Of a stretch of DNA of 64,000 bases, positions 11,120 to 22,084 are shown piece by piece; within the stretch, counting starts at the first letter, position 1; every line of letters starts with the position of its first letter. Origin of the DNA: Pterois miles (Eukaryota; Chordata; Actinopteri; Perciformes; Scorpaenidae). The DNA lies in contig CAMQGK010000328.1 in assembly GCA_947000775.1 (NCBI GenBank), positions 2,699,501-2,763,500 of the forward strand. The letters are read 5' to 3'. The notes under the pieces are model-generated. The model was not told where the DNA came from. It saw nothing but the letters and a program-made list of their open reading frames with translations, and searched no databases. The translations under genes were made by a program, and so were the position numbers.

Positions 11120-12320
11120 GATAAACACAAACGATATAGATATTATACTTTGTTTTCAACATTAGTGTCCGGTGTGACTTGTGCTAAATATGCTATGGTG
11201 TACAGGAAGTGATGCATTTTCCTTTTACAGTTTTATCAGAATAAAAAAGAAAAACTTGAGTTAGTCCGAGCAGCAATATCCACGGACTGAGAAAGGAAAC
11301 TGAAATGAAAAGGATGTAGTGTTGAGTGAAATCACACCACAGCAATGACCTTCACTCACTGGAGATGAAGCCAAAATCAACTTTTCCAAGATTACCGCTT
11401 TAAGGGAAAAAGGACGAGAAAGTCTTTGGAAGAACTGTGGGAGAGGTGATGGAGCAGCAGAGTCAGGAATGAAGGTACAAAGAGAGTGAGCATCATAAAT
11501 TTTGTCAGAAAGTTGGTCTACGGGGAGATTACTTCATTCTCAAGGTGAAAAAAAGCGGACATGAGTTAGTGGTACAAACTTTAACTCAACTCCCACACCC
11601 CCGAAACTCCCCACAGAGGAATATCCTGTTACCTCGTGCCTGAAAAGCTTACCAGTAAAATCAGTTTAACGGCTTCAGTCTTTCTAAAACTCTTAGTCCT
11701 AAAAGCTGTTGTGTAAGCAGATGATGTGTATGTGTGGTGTGGATGTAGCACAGTATATTCATGCACAAACAAGCATTTGTAAGGATATAATAACATACAA
11801 TTATCCTAAACACACAAAAAAATGTCTGCACTTATTTTCATTTGGGGCAAATCAAGCAAACTTTCCATCACTTGGTTTGTTCTTCAGCAAAGTGAAAATA
11901 CAAAGCAGCGAATGTGTTAACTGACTCAAACAAATGATTTAACTGTGGAAGCAGCCAAAGTTACTTTGACAACTCTTGACCTTCAGCCCCTGTGCACTCC
12001 AGCAAATCTGCCCAACAAGATGGGGTTGTGGTTGAATAGTGGTTTTCTCTCAAGAAGACTCCTAACGGAGTGAAATGACCAGGGAAGTATCTGAGTAGCA
12101 GCCATGACAAGAGCTGTTTGAATCCTGTAAATGTTACGGAAAGGTGCTTCAGTGCTTCCTTTATTAACTCCTTTTGCAAAGGATACACTAGACCATCCTT
12201 TATTAAAAGAAAGGTCGTCCCACAATTCCTTTTGGCGGCAACATTTAAAGCAATACACCATTCGTCTGTAAACATTTATGTTTGATTGTACACTAGTACA
12301 CAGCACAGTGTGTTTTCAGT
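11120..12320. other. Intronic stretch with two overlapping minus-strand ORFs of unknown nature
   Basis: Two minus-strand ORFs of 104 and 107 codons (11961-12306) overlap in different frames. Neither has a recognisable domain, and they cannot both be real. The remainder is AT-rich with no clear element ends. I do not call a gene. Confidence 0.4.
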
Positions 12321-12324
12321 CCAA

Positions 12325-12445
12325 ACTGTAACATTACGGAGACCAAAAGCAAAGATGGCGACGACCAAAAACTAAAATGGCGACGACCAAAATGCCAAAC
12401 TTGAGGCTTTGAAACGGCAGTCCACAAACCAATGCGTTACATTAC
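12325..12445 (+). repeat. 'AAGATGGCGACGACCAAAA' repeat remnant
   Basis: Repeated phrases of the type 'aagatggcgacgaccaaaa' are followed by 'gaggctttgaaacggcagtc'. The same arrangement recurs at 58120-58215 and, more diverged, at 23458-23590. It recurs in reverse at 38520-38690. The Tc1 element at 12454 lies just beyond or within this repeat. Confidence 0.6.
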
Positions 12446-13040
12446 GACAACTACAGTTGTGTTCAAAATAATAGCAGTCTGTTTAAAAAATTGAGTAAAG
12501 CCCAAAATCCTTATAATGGTTTTTATTTCCATGCATTGGGAACACTGCACATTATATTCTAAATCAAAACATGAAGAAAAAAGCAGAAATTCTTGTATTA
12601 CTTTACAGAAAATGAAGAAAAATGAACATTGGGCTGTTCAAAAAAATAGCAGTGTCTGCATTTTACTTTACAAACTCAAATATTTACTGTATAAACTGAA
12701 AAATATCCAGGATTCAGCATTCCTATGAATCACTAAACTAATATTTAGTTGTATAGCCACTGTTTCTGAGAACCAACTTCGACCGACCAACTTCTGGCAT
12801 CTGTGAACAGGTATTCCAGCCCAGGATGATTTGACAACGTTCCATAATTCCTCTGCATTTCTTGGTTTTGCCTCAGAAACAGCATTTTTAATGTCACCCC
12901 ACAAGTTTTCTATCGGATTAAGGTCCGGGGATTGGGCTGGCCACTCCATGACTTTAATTTTGTTGGTCTGGAACCAAGAAGCTGCTCGCTGACTGGTGTG
13001 TTTGGGGTCGTTGTCTTGTTGAAACACCCATTTCAAGGGC

Positions 13041-13817
13041 GTGGTTCTGCTGGCATCATCAGTCTGCGACCTCCAGCGCTCACTGGATCGGTTCGCAGCC
13101 GAGTGTGAAGCAGTTGGGATGAGGATCAGCACCTCTAAATCGGAGGCCATGGCTCTCAGCAGGAAACCGATGGATTGTCTACTCCAGGTAGGGAATGAGT
13201 CTTTACCCCAAGTGAAGGAGTTCAAGTACCTCGGGGCCTTGTTCACGAGTGAGGGAACAATGGAATGTGAGATTGGCTGGAGAATCGGAGCAGCGGGGGC
13301 GGTATTGCAGTCGCTGTACCGCACCGTTGTGACGAAGAGAGAGTTGAGCCGGAAGGCAAAGCTCTCTATCTACCAGTCAATCTTCGTGCCTACTCTCACC
13401 TATGGTCATGAGGGCTGGGTCATGACCGAAAGAACTAGATCGCGAGTACAAGCGGCCGAAATGGGTTTCCTCAGGAGGGTGGCTGGCATCTCCCTTAGAG
13501 AGAAGGTGAGAAGCTCAGTCATCCGTGAGGGACTCGGAGTAGAGCCGCTGCTTCTTTGCGTTGAAAGGAGCCAGTTGAGGTGGTTCGGGCATCTGGTAAG
13601 GATGCCTCCTGGGCGCCTCCCTAGGGAGGTGTTCCAGGCACGACCAGCTGGGAGGAGACCCCGGGGACGACCCAGGACTAGATGGAGAGATTATATCTCC
13701 ACACTGGCCTGGGAACGCCTCGGGATCCCCCAGTCAGAGCTGGTTAATGTGGCCCGGGAAAGGGAAGTTTGGGGTCCCCTGCTGGATCTGTTGCCCCCGC
13801 GACCCGACCCCGGATAA
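13041..13817 (+). pseudogene. C-terminal part of a non-LTR retrotransposon ORF2 (reverse transcriptase thumb/C-terminus)
   Basis: The frame of 258 codons is open to a TAA at 13815-13817. It contains hallmark phrases of fish RTE-like ORF2 proteins: STSKSEAM, EFKYLGALFTSEG, SIFVPTLTYGHEGWVM, RSRVQAAEMGFLRRVAG, RSQLRWFGHLVRMP and GRRPRGRPRTRWRDYI. No start codon belongs to it (the frame begins with GTG), and the catalytic core and endonuclease are missing, so it is a dead fragment. The uninterrupted frame suggests insertion was fairly recent compared with the decayed host Tc1 gene. Confidence 0.9.
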
Positions 13818-13845
13818 GCGGTTGAAGATGAAGATGAAGATGAAG
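13041..13845 (+). mobile_element. 5'-truncated RTE/Rex3-like non-LTR retrotransposon copy
   Basis: An 805-base insertion is flanked by an 11-base target-site duplication, atttcaagggc (13030-13040 and 13846-13856). It ends in a (GAAGAT)n tail, typical of RTE-clade elements. The insertion splits the Tc1 transposase and lies in the opposite orientation. It begins just after the position of the reverse-transcriptase active-site FADD motif (first residues VVLLASS), so it has lost most of the element. RTE/Rex3 assignment is by resemblance of the C-terminal region; another related clade is possible. Confidence 0.88.
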
Positions 13846-14849
13846 ATTTCAAGGGCATTTCCTCTTCAGCATAAGACAACATAACCTCTTCAAGTATTTT
13901 GATGTATCCAAACTGATCCATGATCCCTGGTATGCAATAAATAGGCCCGACACCATAGTAAGAGAAACATCCCCATATCATGATGCTTGCACCACCATGC
14001 TTCACTGTCTTCAGAGTGTACTGTGGCTTGAATTCAGTGTTTGGGGGTCATCTGACAAACTGTCTGCGGCCCTTAGACCCAAAGAGAACAATCTTACTCT
14101 CATCCGTCCACAAAATGTTTCTCCATTTCTCTTTTGGCCAGCCAAGGTGTATCCTCTTCAGCATGTCTTTTTTTTTTAACAGTGGGACTTTGCGGGGGCT
14201 TCTTGCTGATAGATTAGCTTCACACTGGCGTCTTCTAATTGTCACAGTGCTCACAGGTAACTTCAGACTGTCTCTGATCATCCTGGAGCTGATCATTGGC
14301 TGAGTTTTCACCATTCTGGCTATTCGTCGATCCATTCGAATGGTCGTCTTCCGTTTTCTTCCACGTCTCTCTGGTTTTGCTTTCCATTTTAAAGCATTGG
14401 AGATCATTTTAGCCGAGCAGCCCATCATTTTCTGCACTACTTTATACGTTTTCCCTTCATTAATCAACATTTTAATCAAAGTACGTTTTTCTTCTGAACA
14501 ATGTCTGGAACGACCCATTTTTCTCAGGTTTTCAGAGAGAAATGCATGAGCAATATGTGCTGGCTTCATCCTTAAATAAGGGCCACCTGATTGACACCTG
14601 TTTTTTCACAGATTGAATGACTTCACTTATTGACCTCCACACTGCTATTTTTTTGAACACGCCCCTTCAATTCATTATTCAGTTACACAGACTCAGGAGC
14701 ATACATATCATGAATGTTGGCTCTGTTGGTTTTCTATGACCCTACTACAGCAACTGGTAAGTTATTTGCCATGCAGTAATATAATTTCTACCAAAAACAG
14801 GTTATTCATGTTGGACTGCTATTATTTTGAACACAACTGTACGTCCACT

Positions 14850-17235
14850 TCGTATTTACAGTCTATTTTGTGTCCCCATTCTTTACGTAGTACATATCTG
14901 TGGATGGTGTAACTTAATGTGAATCCAGATGGTAACTCAGACAGTCAAACTTCACAGAAACTGCTGCCAAATACTTTGGATCCACCAACCAGAGCGCTGA
15001 GGAAAGGTTTAAATGACACCACAGGAGGAACAGTCTTCTCTCCAGGGAGTTCAGTGTGAAACAGCTTCATAGCTTAATGTGAACTAAACCATCCCCAGCA
15101 GCTTAGTCAGCTTCGATGTAGCCGTTAACACCTGAGTGGTGACAACTGCTGTCTAGACTGGACTGTGACAGCTGAGATCTAGTCTATATTCGGATGAAGA
15201 GGTGAATTCTGTCAGTTAAAATGATTTAGATAAGGCTGACGGAGCTGTGCTCAGGACTCTCAACTCTACTCTGCTGAATAACTTGCTGTTAGATTTATGA
15301 ATGGACAACCTCTTTATTATAGTTAGAAGTAGCTTCACACACAGTATAAAGCCTCTTCAGCCTCCATGTGAAAGTCAGAGTTCAGAGGTCGCGGTCTGGG
15401 CAGGAATCCAGTGTCTGCTTCAGCGCTACAACCTGAACATGAATGCTTGTTGATGCCGCAGCTCGACCTCATCATATATGGTGAAATAAACACCAAACAG
15501 TTACCAACTATTCTATACAACTAGCACTGTTTGAAAGAGAGCCATGCTTGAATTTTAAAGTCACTTTCATTTCTGGTTGGAGCAAAACTATAACAGTATA
15601 TTTCGGCCTTTACAGGTAAAGATAATAATAATTGCAGAGCTGGGGGAAGAAAAACCTTCTGAGATTAAAGGGCCAAATTTTATGAGAAAAACTAGGACAT
15701 TTGCAAGATGACAAAGTGAAAAACTCACTCCCAACTTGTGAAATACCGCCGTTTGGTCAGCGCACCTTGGCATCGGAAACTGACGCACGGACGCATCCTT
15801 TAGCAACAGTATGTGATAAACCGGGCTTTCAGCTACCTTCAGTGTAAAGCCACCATCACGTTATTCGACGGTCGGAGAAAGTGATATAGTATTAATAGCG
15901 TGAGAGTTCGTTCAGGGCGAGGGGGAGGGGTGGTGGATGGCTCAAAACAACTCTAGACTTTCACCCAGGAGAGCGCTGTTCATGGTCCGGGTGAAACTAA
16001 ACGTAGCGTGGACGTGGATGTCATGTTTGTCAGTCTATAGTCACGTGAGTTGTTAGTATCGTCAGCCTGAGTCCTGTGAGTCACTAGTCAGTTAAGTTAA
16101 CGTCAACCATGACCGTTTCCTCACCCAAAGTGGCTGTGTTGCCTAAACTTCCTGTGAAAATGTAAGTTCATTTTGAGAGGACACTCTACATGTTACGAGC
16201 ATATACTGACACGCCGTCCCGACCCGTGTGTCGGTCTCCGATGGTGAAGGTCACTGACCAAGCGGCAGTATTTGACAAGTACTAATGTGTTAACCACATT
16301 GCTTCACTGTTGCATGATTGAATCAACCTCTTCACACCACATACATCACATCTGCACTCCACTATTCAGTTATTGCTCATAAATTTATGACTTTTTGCTA
16401 TCACAAATTTGAGGGTTTTTTTCTCCTAAATGTGCAACTTGAATTTTTTTTTTTTTTTTGTCGTCTTTTCTCTTAATGGCCCTAATATGCTGTTGCACAA
16501 AAGTGCACCCAGCAGGCATGAAGAATAATAAGAAGAAGGGAGTTTACTATCAGTTATTAACCACTGGGTAACCTGATTACCTGCTGTAGTTACTGTGTTG
16601 TTGGGGAGATAATCATGAAATAAATGCTGACTAATAATCATCACTGTGACCTTGGTCGACTCAGCGGACGGCTGTGGCCCGTGTGGCAGCGACGCCCGTC
16701 CGTTGTGGCGTCTGACTCAGGTATGGCAGCGATGCCATCTATGCCGCTGCTGCTATGATGAAAATGCAAAGTGACACTTCAGTGAGCTGCTGCTGCATGT
16801 CAGACCTCAGTTATCCTCTCTGGTTCTGGGATCGACTCGTCTCCCAGTAAACCGACATTTCCACAACACGATCTGTGTTTAGCTTCAGGAGCGTGTGGGT
16901 TAACGCCAACAGACACATTTTAATTTCCTGCTGTAAACAGAACTGCAGCGATAAGTACCTGATAATAGACCAGTGTGTGTTTGTACTTCTATTATTTTGA
17001 GGACTAATTGGGGTTTGAAGCCTTAGAGGGGATGTCTGCTGGTGTTTAGTGAGAGCCGTTACGCAGCCTGTGGAGACATATAGACGTATTAAAATAGATG
17101 AGTATCTGCTGTTTAGACACGCAGTAAGAGTCATATTTATACACTCCTGTGAGGACCGTTTAACTGATTTTAAACAGTCTCAGTTTAATCCTGATGCCTC
17201 TATACAACCTACATGAGTTAAGACCATATAGTTAT
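14850..17235. other. Intronic stretch without recognised genes
   Basis: Short ORFs only, plus a poly(T)/A run near 16446-16460. The segment 16085-16275 has fish-repeat character ('gttgcctaaacttcctgtga', 'gacacgccgtcccgacccgt'). I could not fix its ends. Confidence 0.45.
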
Positions 17236-17240
17236 TCTTA

Positions 17241-17741
17241 ATGCTTGTCATCGGTGCCACCGGGTCGGATTCAACGCAGAATCAGATAAAATCATGCAGG
17301 CTCAGCAGAAACAGCTCAGAGTCCTGCAGGGCCTCCGGCAGCAACCAGCCCACCACGGAGAGACCCAGATCTGGCTTTGCTGCCATCGTCGACCTGCAGC
17401 CGGAGCTCCGGCCGAAGGCGAAGAGCTCTGCGCCCGGCAGCAGCACCTCCTCCTCTGGCCAGGAGCCTGAGCTTCACCTCACTGCTCCACTAGTTCCCGC
17501 TGGGAACCAAGGGAGGTATAGGAGAACCAGGACTGAGCAGGGCAGACTGTCACACCCTGCTCAGAAATACCATCACCTTTGTCCACAGGGACTACCAAAT
17601 AAACACAAATTGAAAGTTCCTCGTAGTAACTTTAAATTTAATGTTTATTTTCAACGAGACACATCATGCATGTCCTTCAGGCTGAACACACCTGTTGCAG
17701 AAATACCTCATAAAGCATTCTTCAATCCCTTATCAGCATAG
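17241..17741 (+). CDS. Unrecognised 166-codon ORF, GC-rich, doubtful gene
   Basis: An open frame runs from ATG at 17241. Its first two thirds (17290-17520) are distinctly more GC-rich than the surrounding intron and encode a low-complexity, Ser/Pro/Gln-rich stretch (SSAPGSSTSSSGQEPELHL). A possible acceptor (atgcag) lies at about 17300. The last third is AT-rich and looks non-coding. I recognise no domain and no family. It could be a chance ORF, a diverged exon of an unrelated plus-strand transcript, or a piece of a retroposed gene. Confidence 0.15.
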   Translation: MLVIGATGSDSTQNQIKSCRLSRNSSESCRASGSNQPTTERPRSGFAAIVDLQPELRPKAKSSAPGSSTSSSGQEPELHLTAPLVPAGNQGRYRRTRTEQGRLSHPAQKYHHLCPQGLPNKHKLKVPRSNFKFNVYFQRDTSCMSFRLNTPVAEIPHKAFFNPLSA

Positions 17742-17744
17742 ACT

Positions 17745-19850
17745 TGAGGTGTTCTTCCTCTCCTCTCTTTATTGGCGTGTTGCTTCCTTTTACTGATCAT
17801 TACTGCTGCTAACTGTTCGTAGCCTCTGCAGCTGAGCATCACATGTATCCTGTCATCCAAATGCTCATAACACACATGAATCTTTGTGTTTGTAGTGGTG
17901 TAACACAAGATAGAAATCATACAAGGACACGCTCATCGAAACCTTCCACTACGGCACTGCTAAAAAACAGTTAATTCAACTTCACCCAGTCACATTAACA
18001 AAGCAGTGGTGGGTTTTAACCCATGACCTTCTGTTCACAAACGTCTGTGTGTACAGTGACAATATGAGACTAAACATCCAGTGTTAATGGCATAATCACG
18101 CCAAGAGCGATTACATATAAAGTCAATGCAAAGAGGTGAATAGATGTGAATTTGCACCGGTGACACGAATGGCACAAATGATGCATATTCGCAGGATTGA
18201 AATATTTCAGCTCAAGCAAGAAATTTCCATAACGCTGTGAGGTGAAAACCTATCAGTGTTTAGATTCTCCTCCTGTCGTCACTGATGTCACCCAGAGCTA
18301 CGATAGTGCATCATATCTGTAGAGACTGTGTGTAAATGGACGTGTAAAAACTACAGACTGTCTGTGGAAACAACAACGTCGCTGCGTATTTCTGCCTAGA
18401 TGACTTGATGTTGAGTGTTGATGCAGCAGCTGCTTATCCTGGAACAGATCAGTCCAAACTCCATTCAGAAAACAAGCATTTTTAAAGTCGTTTGCTTGTC
18501 GTCTTGCGGACAGCCCTGACAAAGCATCAGTTCAGACTTTGAAAAGTTGTTGGTATCCATGGAGACAAGCTCCTTCTCCTCTCTGGCGCATCTAGAGCGA
18601 ATGAACAGAACTAACACTCGCGAGTAAATGCCAACATGAGTTGCACAGAGTTGGGAGAGAAGAGAAGATATCCATACTAGACGAGGCCTGGTCTGGTATT
18701 TACTCGTGGCACAGTTGGGCACACACCCTGATCCAGGATGACTTTTGGTGACACCGGTTTTTCCACCGAGGTGAAGTATGAACGCCAGCGACGAGGCGCC
18801 ACAAGCGCAGTTAGTCTTTCTGCAGCAACAGTCTCGGCTCTGAGCCGTCTGTCAACAGGTGGAAATAAACATGTCACTAAGCTGCTCACAGGTGTGCCAG
18901 CAGGCGACTGGCAATAATACAACACTCTTCTTGTCCTTCACTTTTTACTGCTTGTACAAATTTGTTCAATCCTCCCAGACGGGAAACTGCAAATCCTCTA
19001 GTTACTCTGACGTCTTCTCTGAGGATATTTGAAAGTTTTAAAGTCAAGTACAGATGTGTACTTTCCTGAAATTAGTGTAATTAGTGAAGTGTAGAGCTTC
19101 ACCCAGTAAGTTATACTCGTATGTTTTCAAAATAAGTCTTAAAGCTCCAATGAGCAATCAGTGGTCTATTATTAGTTCTCCCTCCTGCTGGGATCTGTCA
19201 GTTCCTGCCCTGCCGTCATTTGTCACTGATCTTAATGAAATGTTTACCTCTGGAAATGGCATCCAGCCTGAGGCTGAGCTGCTGACAGAAGCCACACAAG
19301 CAGTAAATGTTTTGGAGTAAAGGTTCGCAGAGGTTTTAACTGGCCTTGTCATTTCCATGCAGTAAACTTCCCCATGCTTGTTTTTACTTGATGCATCCTG
19401 ATCCTGCCGTCATTGTGCTCCTCTTTAAAGTCAGACACATTGACTTGTCACTGTTGTTCATTCATTCGTCTCCATCCCTCCCTCGTCCCAGCTCCAGACC
19501 TGATTACTGAGTGATGATCACCTGCGGGACTCTTACCCAACAGGGGCCCCTTCATGCTTGTTGAGCCCAGCTGTCAGTTAGCGAAGTCTGGCCTCTGGCA
19601 GGGTACCGGTTGGGCTGGACTGTGGGGGACGAGTGGGGGCGGTAGACGCCGCCCTCCAGTCGGTACAAGTCTAGACAGATACTGTACCGTTACAGCTTAT
19701 CTGTACTTTAACACCTCTCTCTCTCTATTTTATACCATCAAAACATTCACCTTTGTATCTGAAACTAAAGACGGCGATGAAATAAAGCCAAAAAGGATTT
19801 CTGTCACAGTACAGTCTCCACCCTGCTAGATATGTATTCTTATGACTGAA
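17745..19850. other. Intronic stretch without recognised genes
   Basis: Only short overlapping ORFs on both strands, none with a recognisable domain. No repeat boundaries were identified. Confidence 0.5.
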
Positions 19851-19852
19851 AT

Positions 19853-20199
19853 TCGGCTGTCAATACATTAAATTATGTAGTCGCAATAAATCTCATGATT
19901 GTCCATAGTTAATCAGAATTTAGAGTTATTTAGAGACCAGTCGACATAATCACAGTATATTACACCGTATACACACAATTTGTTTGAGCTCAGCCAAACT
20001 AATGCCTACATTTTTTTTTTTTTTTTTTTTTTTTTTTACAGTTTTTCAGGTTTTGTAGTTTCATGCCAGTATCTTCACTCTAGTTTTAAAACTGAGCCCA
20101 CTACAACCTAAAAAGTTGAGTGAATGCTTTTAAGAAACTAGTGGCGTTAAAACAAATTTGCTTTAGCGTGTTATTATCACATGAACTCTGACGGCCCTA
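19853..20199 (+). repeat. Non-autonomous DNA element, 'GGCTGTCA' termini
   Basis: Begins ggctgtcaatacattaaa, followed by the family phrase 'gcaataaatctcatgattg'. It ends ctctgacggcccta, whose reverse complement (tagggccgtcagag) matches the start imperfectly. The 3' part ('aaacaaatttgctttagcg') matches the reversed end of the copy at 46787-47446. It contains a poly(T) run at 20011-20037 and has no ORF. Confidence 0.55.
20011..20037. repeat. Poly(T) tract
   Basis: 27 consecutive T residues inside the element at 19853-20199. Confidence 0.95.
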
Positions 20200-20493
20200 C
20201 AATGAAGCCGTGTGAACATAACTTCACTGCCCGTATGACTCCATTACCAGACCAGAGTACTGATATCAGACAATTCTGCAAAACCCTGGATTACGTTCCA
20301 CAACAGGTTTACTTCTGTCCAACGCCAACATTTGTTTAAATTTTTACTTTCTTCCCTTCAGCTTCCAGACGGAGGTTGTGAAGCACCACAGAGACTTTGT
20401 TTCTTGCTGATTTCAGGCTTCAGGGTCAAACTGTACATCCCCTGCAGCGTACACAGTTAAAAGCTAACCTTATTCTGCTCACGCCGAAAAAAC

Positions 20494-20562
20494 CCTAACA
20501 TCTGTATGCTCTAACATCTGCATGCTCTAACATCTGCATGCTCTAACATCTGCATGCTCTGG
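20494..20562. repeat. 16-bp tandem repeat, 4 copies
   Basis: The unit ctaacatctgcatgct is repeated four times with one variant base (gtatgct in the first copy). It abuts the tail of the SINE on the minus strand. Confidence 0.9.
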
Positions 20563-20767
20563 GTGCAGGTACGTTGTTGCACATTCGCTATGCACCCACT
20601 AGAGGCTGCCATGCCTGTCAGGATCTAATCTACATACTCTGGAACAGTTTGGGGTTAAGTGTCTTGCTCAAGGACACATCGACATGTGACCGGAGCAGCC
20701 AGGGATCGAACCACCGACCATCAGATTGGTGGACGACCTCCTCTACCCTCTGAGCCACAGCAGCCCC
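20540..20767 (-). mobile_element. tRNA-derived SINE
   Basis: On the minus strand, ggctgctgtggctcagaggg supplies an RNA polymerase III A box (tggctcagagggtagagg). About 35 bases on, ggttcgatccc supplies a B box. The unrelated body that follows ('ccttgagcaagacacttaac') is the familiar downstream part of a common teleost SINE. There is no cloverleaf 3' half or CCA-ready acceptor stem, so it is not a functional tRNA gene. Confidence 0.8.
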
Positions 20768-20779
20768 AAACCTTTTCTG

Positions 20780-21488
20780 TTATCTCACATAAGAAACTCA
20801 CAAAAGTAACTCCATAACTCTTCTAACGTTTTCACTCTTGTATGCACTGTGACTTATTATGAATGCCTGAGTGCTGCTTGCTTTCACGGGTCATTTGCTG
20901 GATGTTTTCAGTATATTTGATTTGATTATGTGGGGACTTGCAAGTTTTGCCTGTTGATAAATAATAACTTCCAAACCGGTATGTGAAATTTGTACAAAAG
21001 CAAAGTTTTCAATCTCCACCGCAGCCCCGGCTGTGAGCTACAAACTGCATGGCTTCATGTCATCACGGGACTTCTGCCTCCACCAAAACCTACTGAGTAA
21101 TTGGTGGAAATTTACAGGCACGGCCGATTCTTGCTGGAAAATCAGCAACAATCAGTGCAGTTATTTACAGTCACACGTCTCCAGGTCGTATTTGTCTCGT
21201 GCAAACACACCTTTACACCACGGACGCTGCCTCTGCTGCACCCACTTAAATCCTTAACCAGATGCACACCCACACAGTGAAACAGGCCCACAGAGCTCTA
21301 CCCAGCCTCCCCTGCTGCCGGATCACCTCATTAAGCCAGTGTTAGGTCAGGAAGTGTGGACGGATTTACTGCTGAGAGACATTTCTATAGGAACTGTCAG
21401 TAACACACACAATCACACATTATTATATGATATTCTAACTGGATTATAGTTGATAACCGTCAATATAATCATTCATATAATATGAAGT

Positions 21489-21490
<2 letters not shown>
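20780..21490. other. Intronic stretch, nothing recognised
   Basis: One 74-codon ORF (21033-21257) without a recognisable domain. No repeat ends were seen. Confidence 0.5.
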
Positions 21491-21491
<1 letters not shown>

Positions 21492-21554
<63 letters not shown>

Positions 21555-21560
21555 TGTGTG
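21492..21560. repeat. (TG)n microsatellite
   Basis: About 34 TG units with one interruption (gggtg) near 21550, followed by a short (GA)n. Confidence 0.95.
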
Positions 21561-21680
21561 AGCGAGAGAGAGATTGGTGTTTACTTTGTCACTTATCTGT
21601 TTACTTAAACTCCTGACAGATCCTTTAATGTAAACACACACTCGTCCTGCTGAGAGGGGAATCAATTAGTGAAAACTGAA

Positions 21681-21683
<3 letters not shown>

Positions 21684-21749
<66 letters not shown>
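21684..21749. repeat. (TG)n microsatellite
   Basis: 33 uninterrupted TG units, only 124 bases from the previous TG array. The two may be a duplicated or split locus. Confidence 0.95.
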
Positions 21750-21750
<1 letters not shown>

Positions 21751-22084
21751 TTATTTGCCTCAGTTAAAGCAAGCGACCTCGGCTGGTTCATGACCCAGAA
21801 ACAAAGGCTGCTTTTTGCACAGGAACAGAAAATCTGATTTTCTTTAACCCTTTGTGGGGCTGTTCAGAGCCGTCAAGTTTACAAGACCAGACCTGATCCG
21901 TGCCGTTATTCTCACAGCGTGAGCTACAGCAGCGACTCTGCTGAGAGGCCTTTGTGTCTGCAGGACCTGAAATAATATGGACCTTGGTTTGTGCTATTTG
22001 AGCAACATACTGCAATCATGTAAAGCCTGTACAGCACTCTCTGCTTTTGTTCAGAAAACTACTTCACAATCACAATCTCAAACC

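Larger units (their letters stand above)
12668..14569 (-). pseudogene. Tc1-like transposase, broken by stop codon and retrotransposon insertion
   Basis: The N-terminal piece (14569-14048) carries the paired helix-turn-helix DNA-binding region and the first catalytic Asp in ILWTDESK. It stops at a TGA where a CGA-type arginine codon is expected after RQFVR. The same frame continues downstream with KHGGASIMIWGCF and, beyond the insertion, the second catalytic Asp (QQDNDPKHTS) and the SPDLNPIENLW motif containing the final acidic residue. An RTE-like fragment interrupts the frame between EEEMPLK and WVFQQD. The C-terminus is also altered after HRCQKLV. The gene is inactive and would once have catalysed cut-and-paste transposition at TA sites. 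Confidence 0.92.
12454..14839 (-). mobile_element. Tc1-like transposon, IR/DR type, disrupted
   Basis: The termini are perfect inverted repeats beginning cagttgtgttcaaaataata at 12454 and mirrored up to 14839. TA dinucleotides flank both ends (12452-12453, 14840-14841). A second related motif (tgttcaaaaaaatagcagtg at 12635 and its inverse at about 14640-14658) lies inside each arm, which is the inverted/direct repeat layout of fish Tc1 elements. Without the RTE insert and its duplicated target the element is about 1.57 kb, the usual Tc1 size. The transposase is minus-strand and broken. Confidence 0.93.

Noticed and set aside
11961..12306. Two overlapping minus-strand ORFs of about 105 codons
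   Set aside because: They are in different frames of the same DNA, carry no recognised domain, and have no supporting splice sites that I could identify.
20690..20767. tRNA gene candidate on the minus strand
   Set aside because: A and B boxes are present, but no paired acceptor stem or complete cloverleaf could be formed. The continuing body identifies a SINE.
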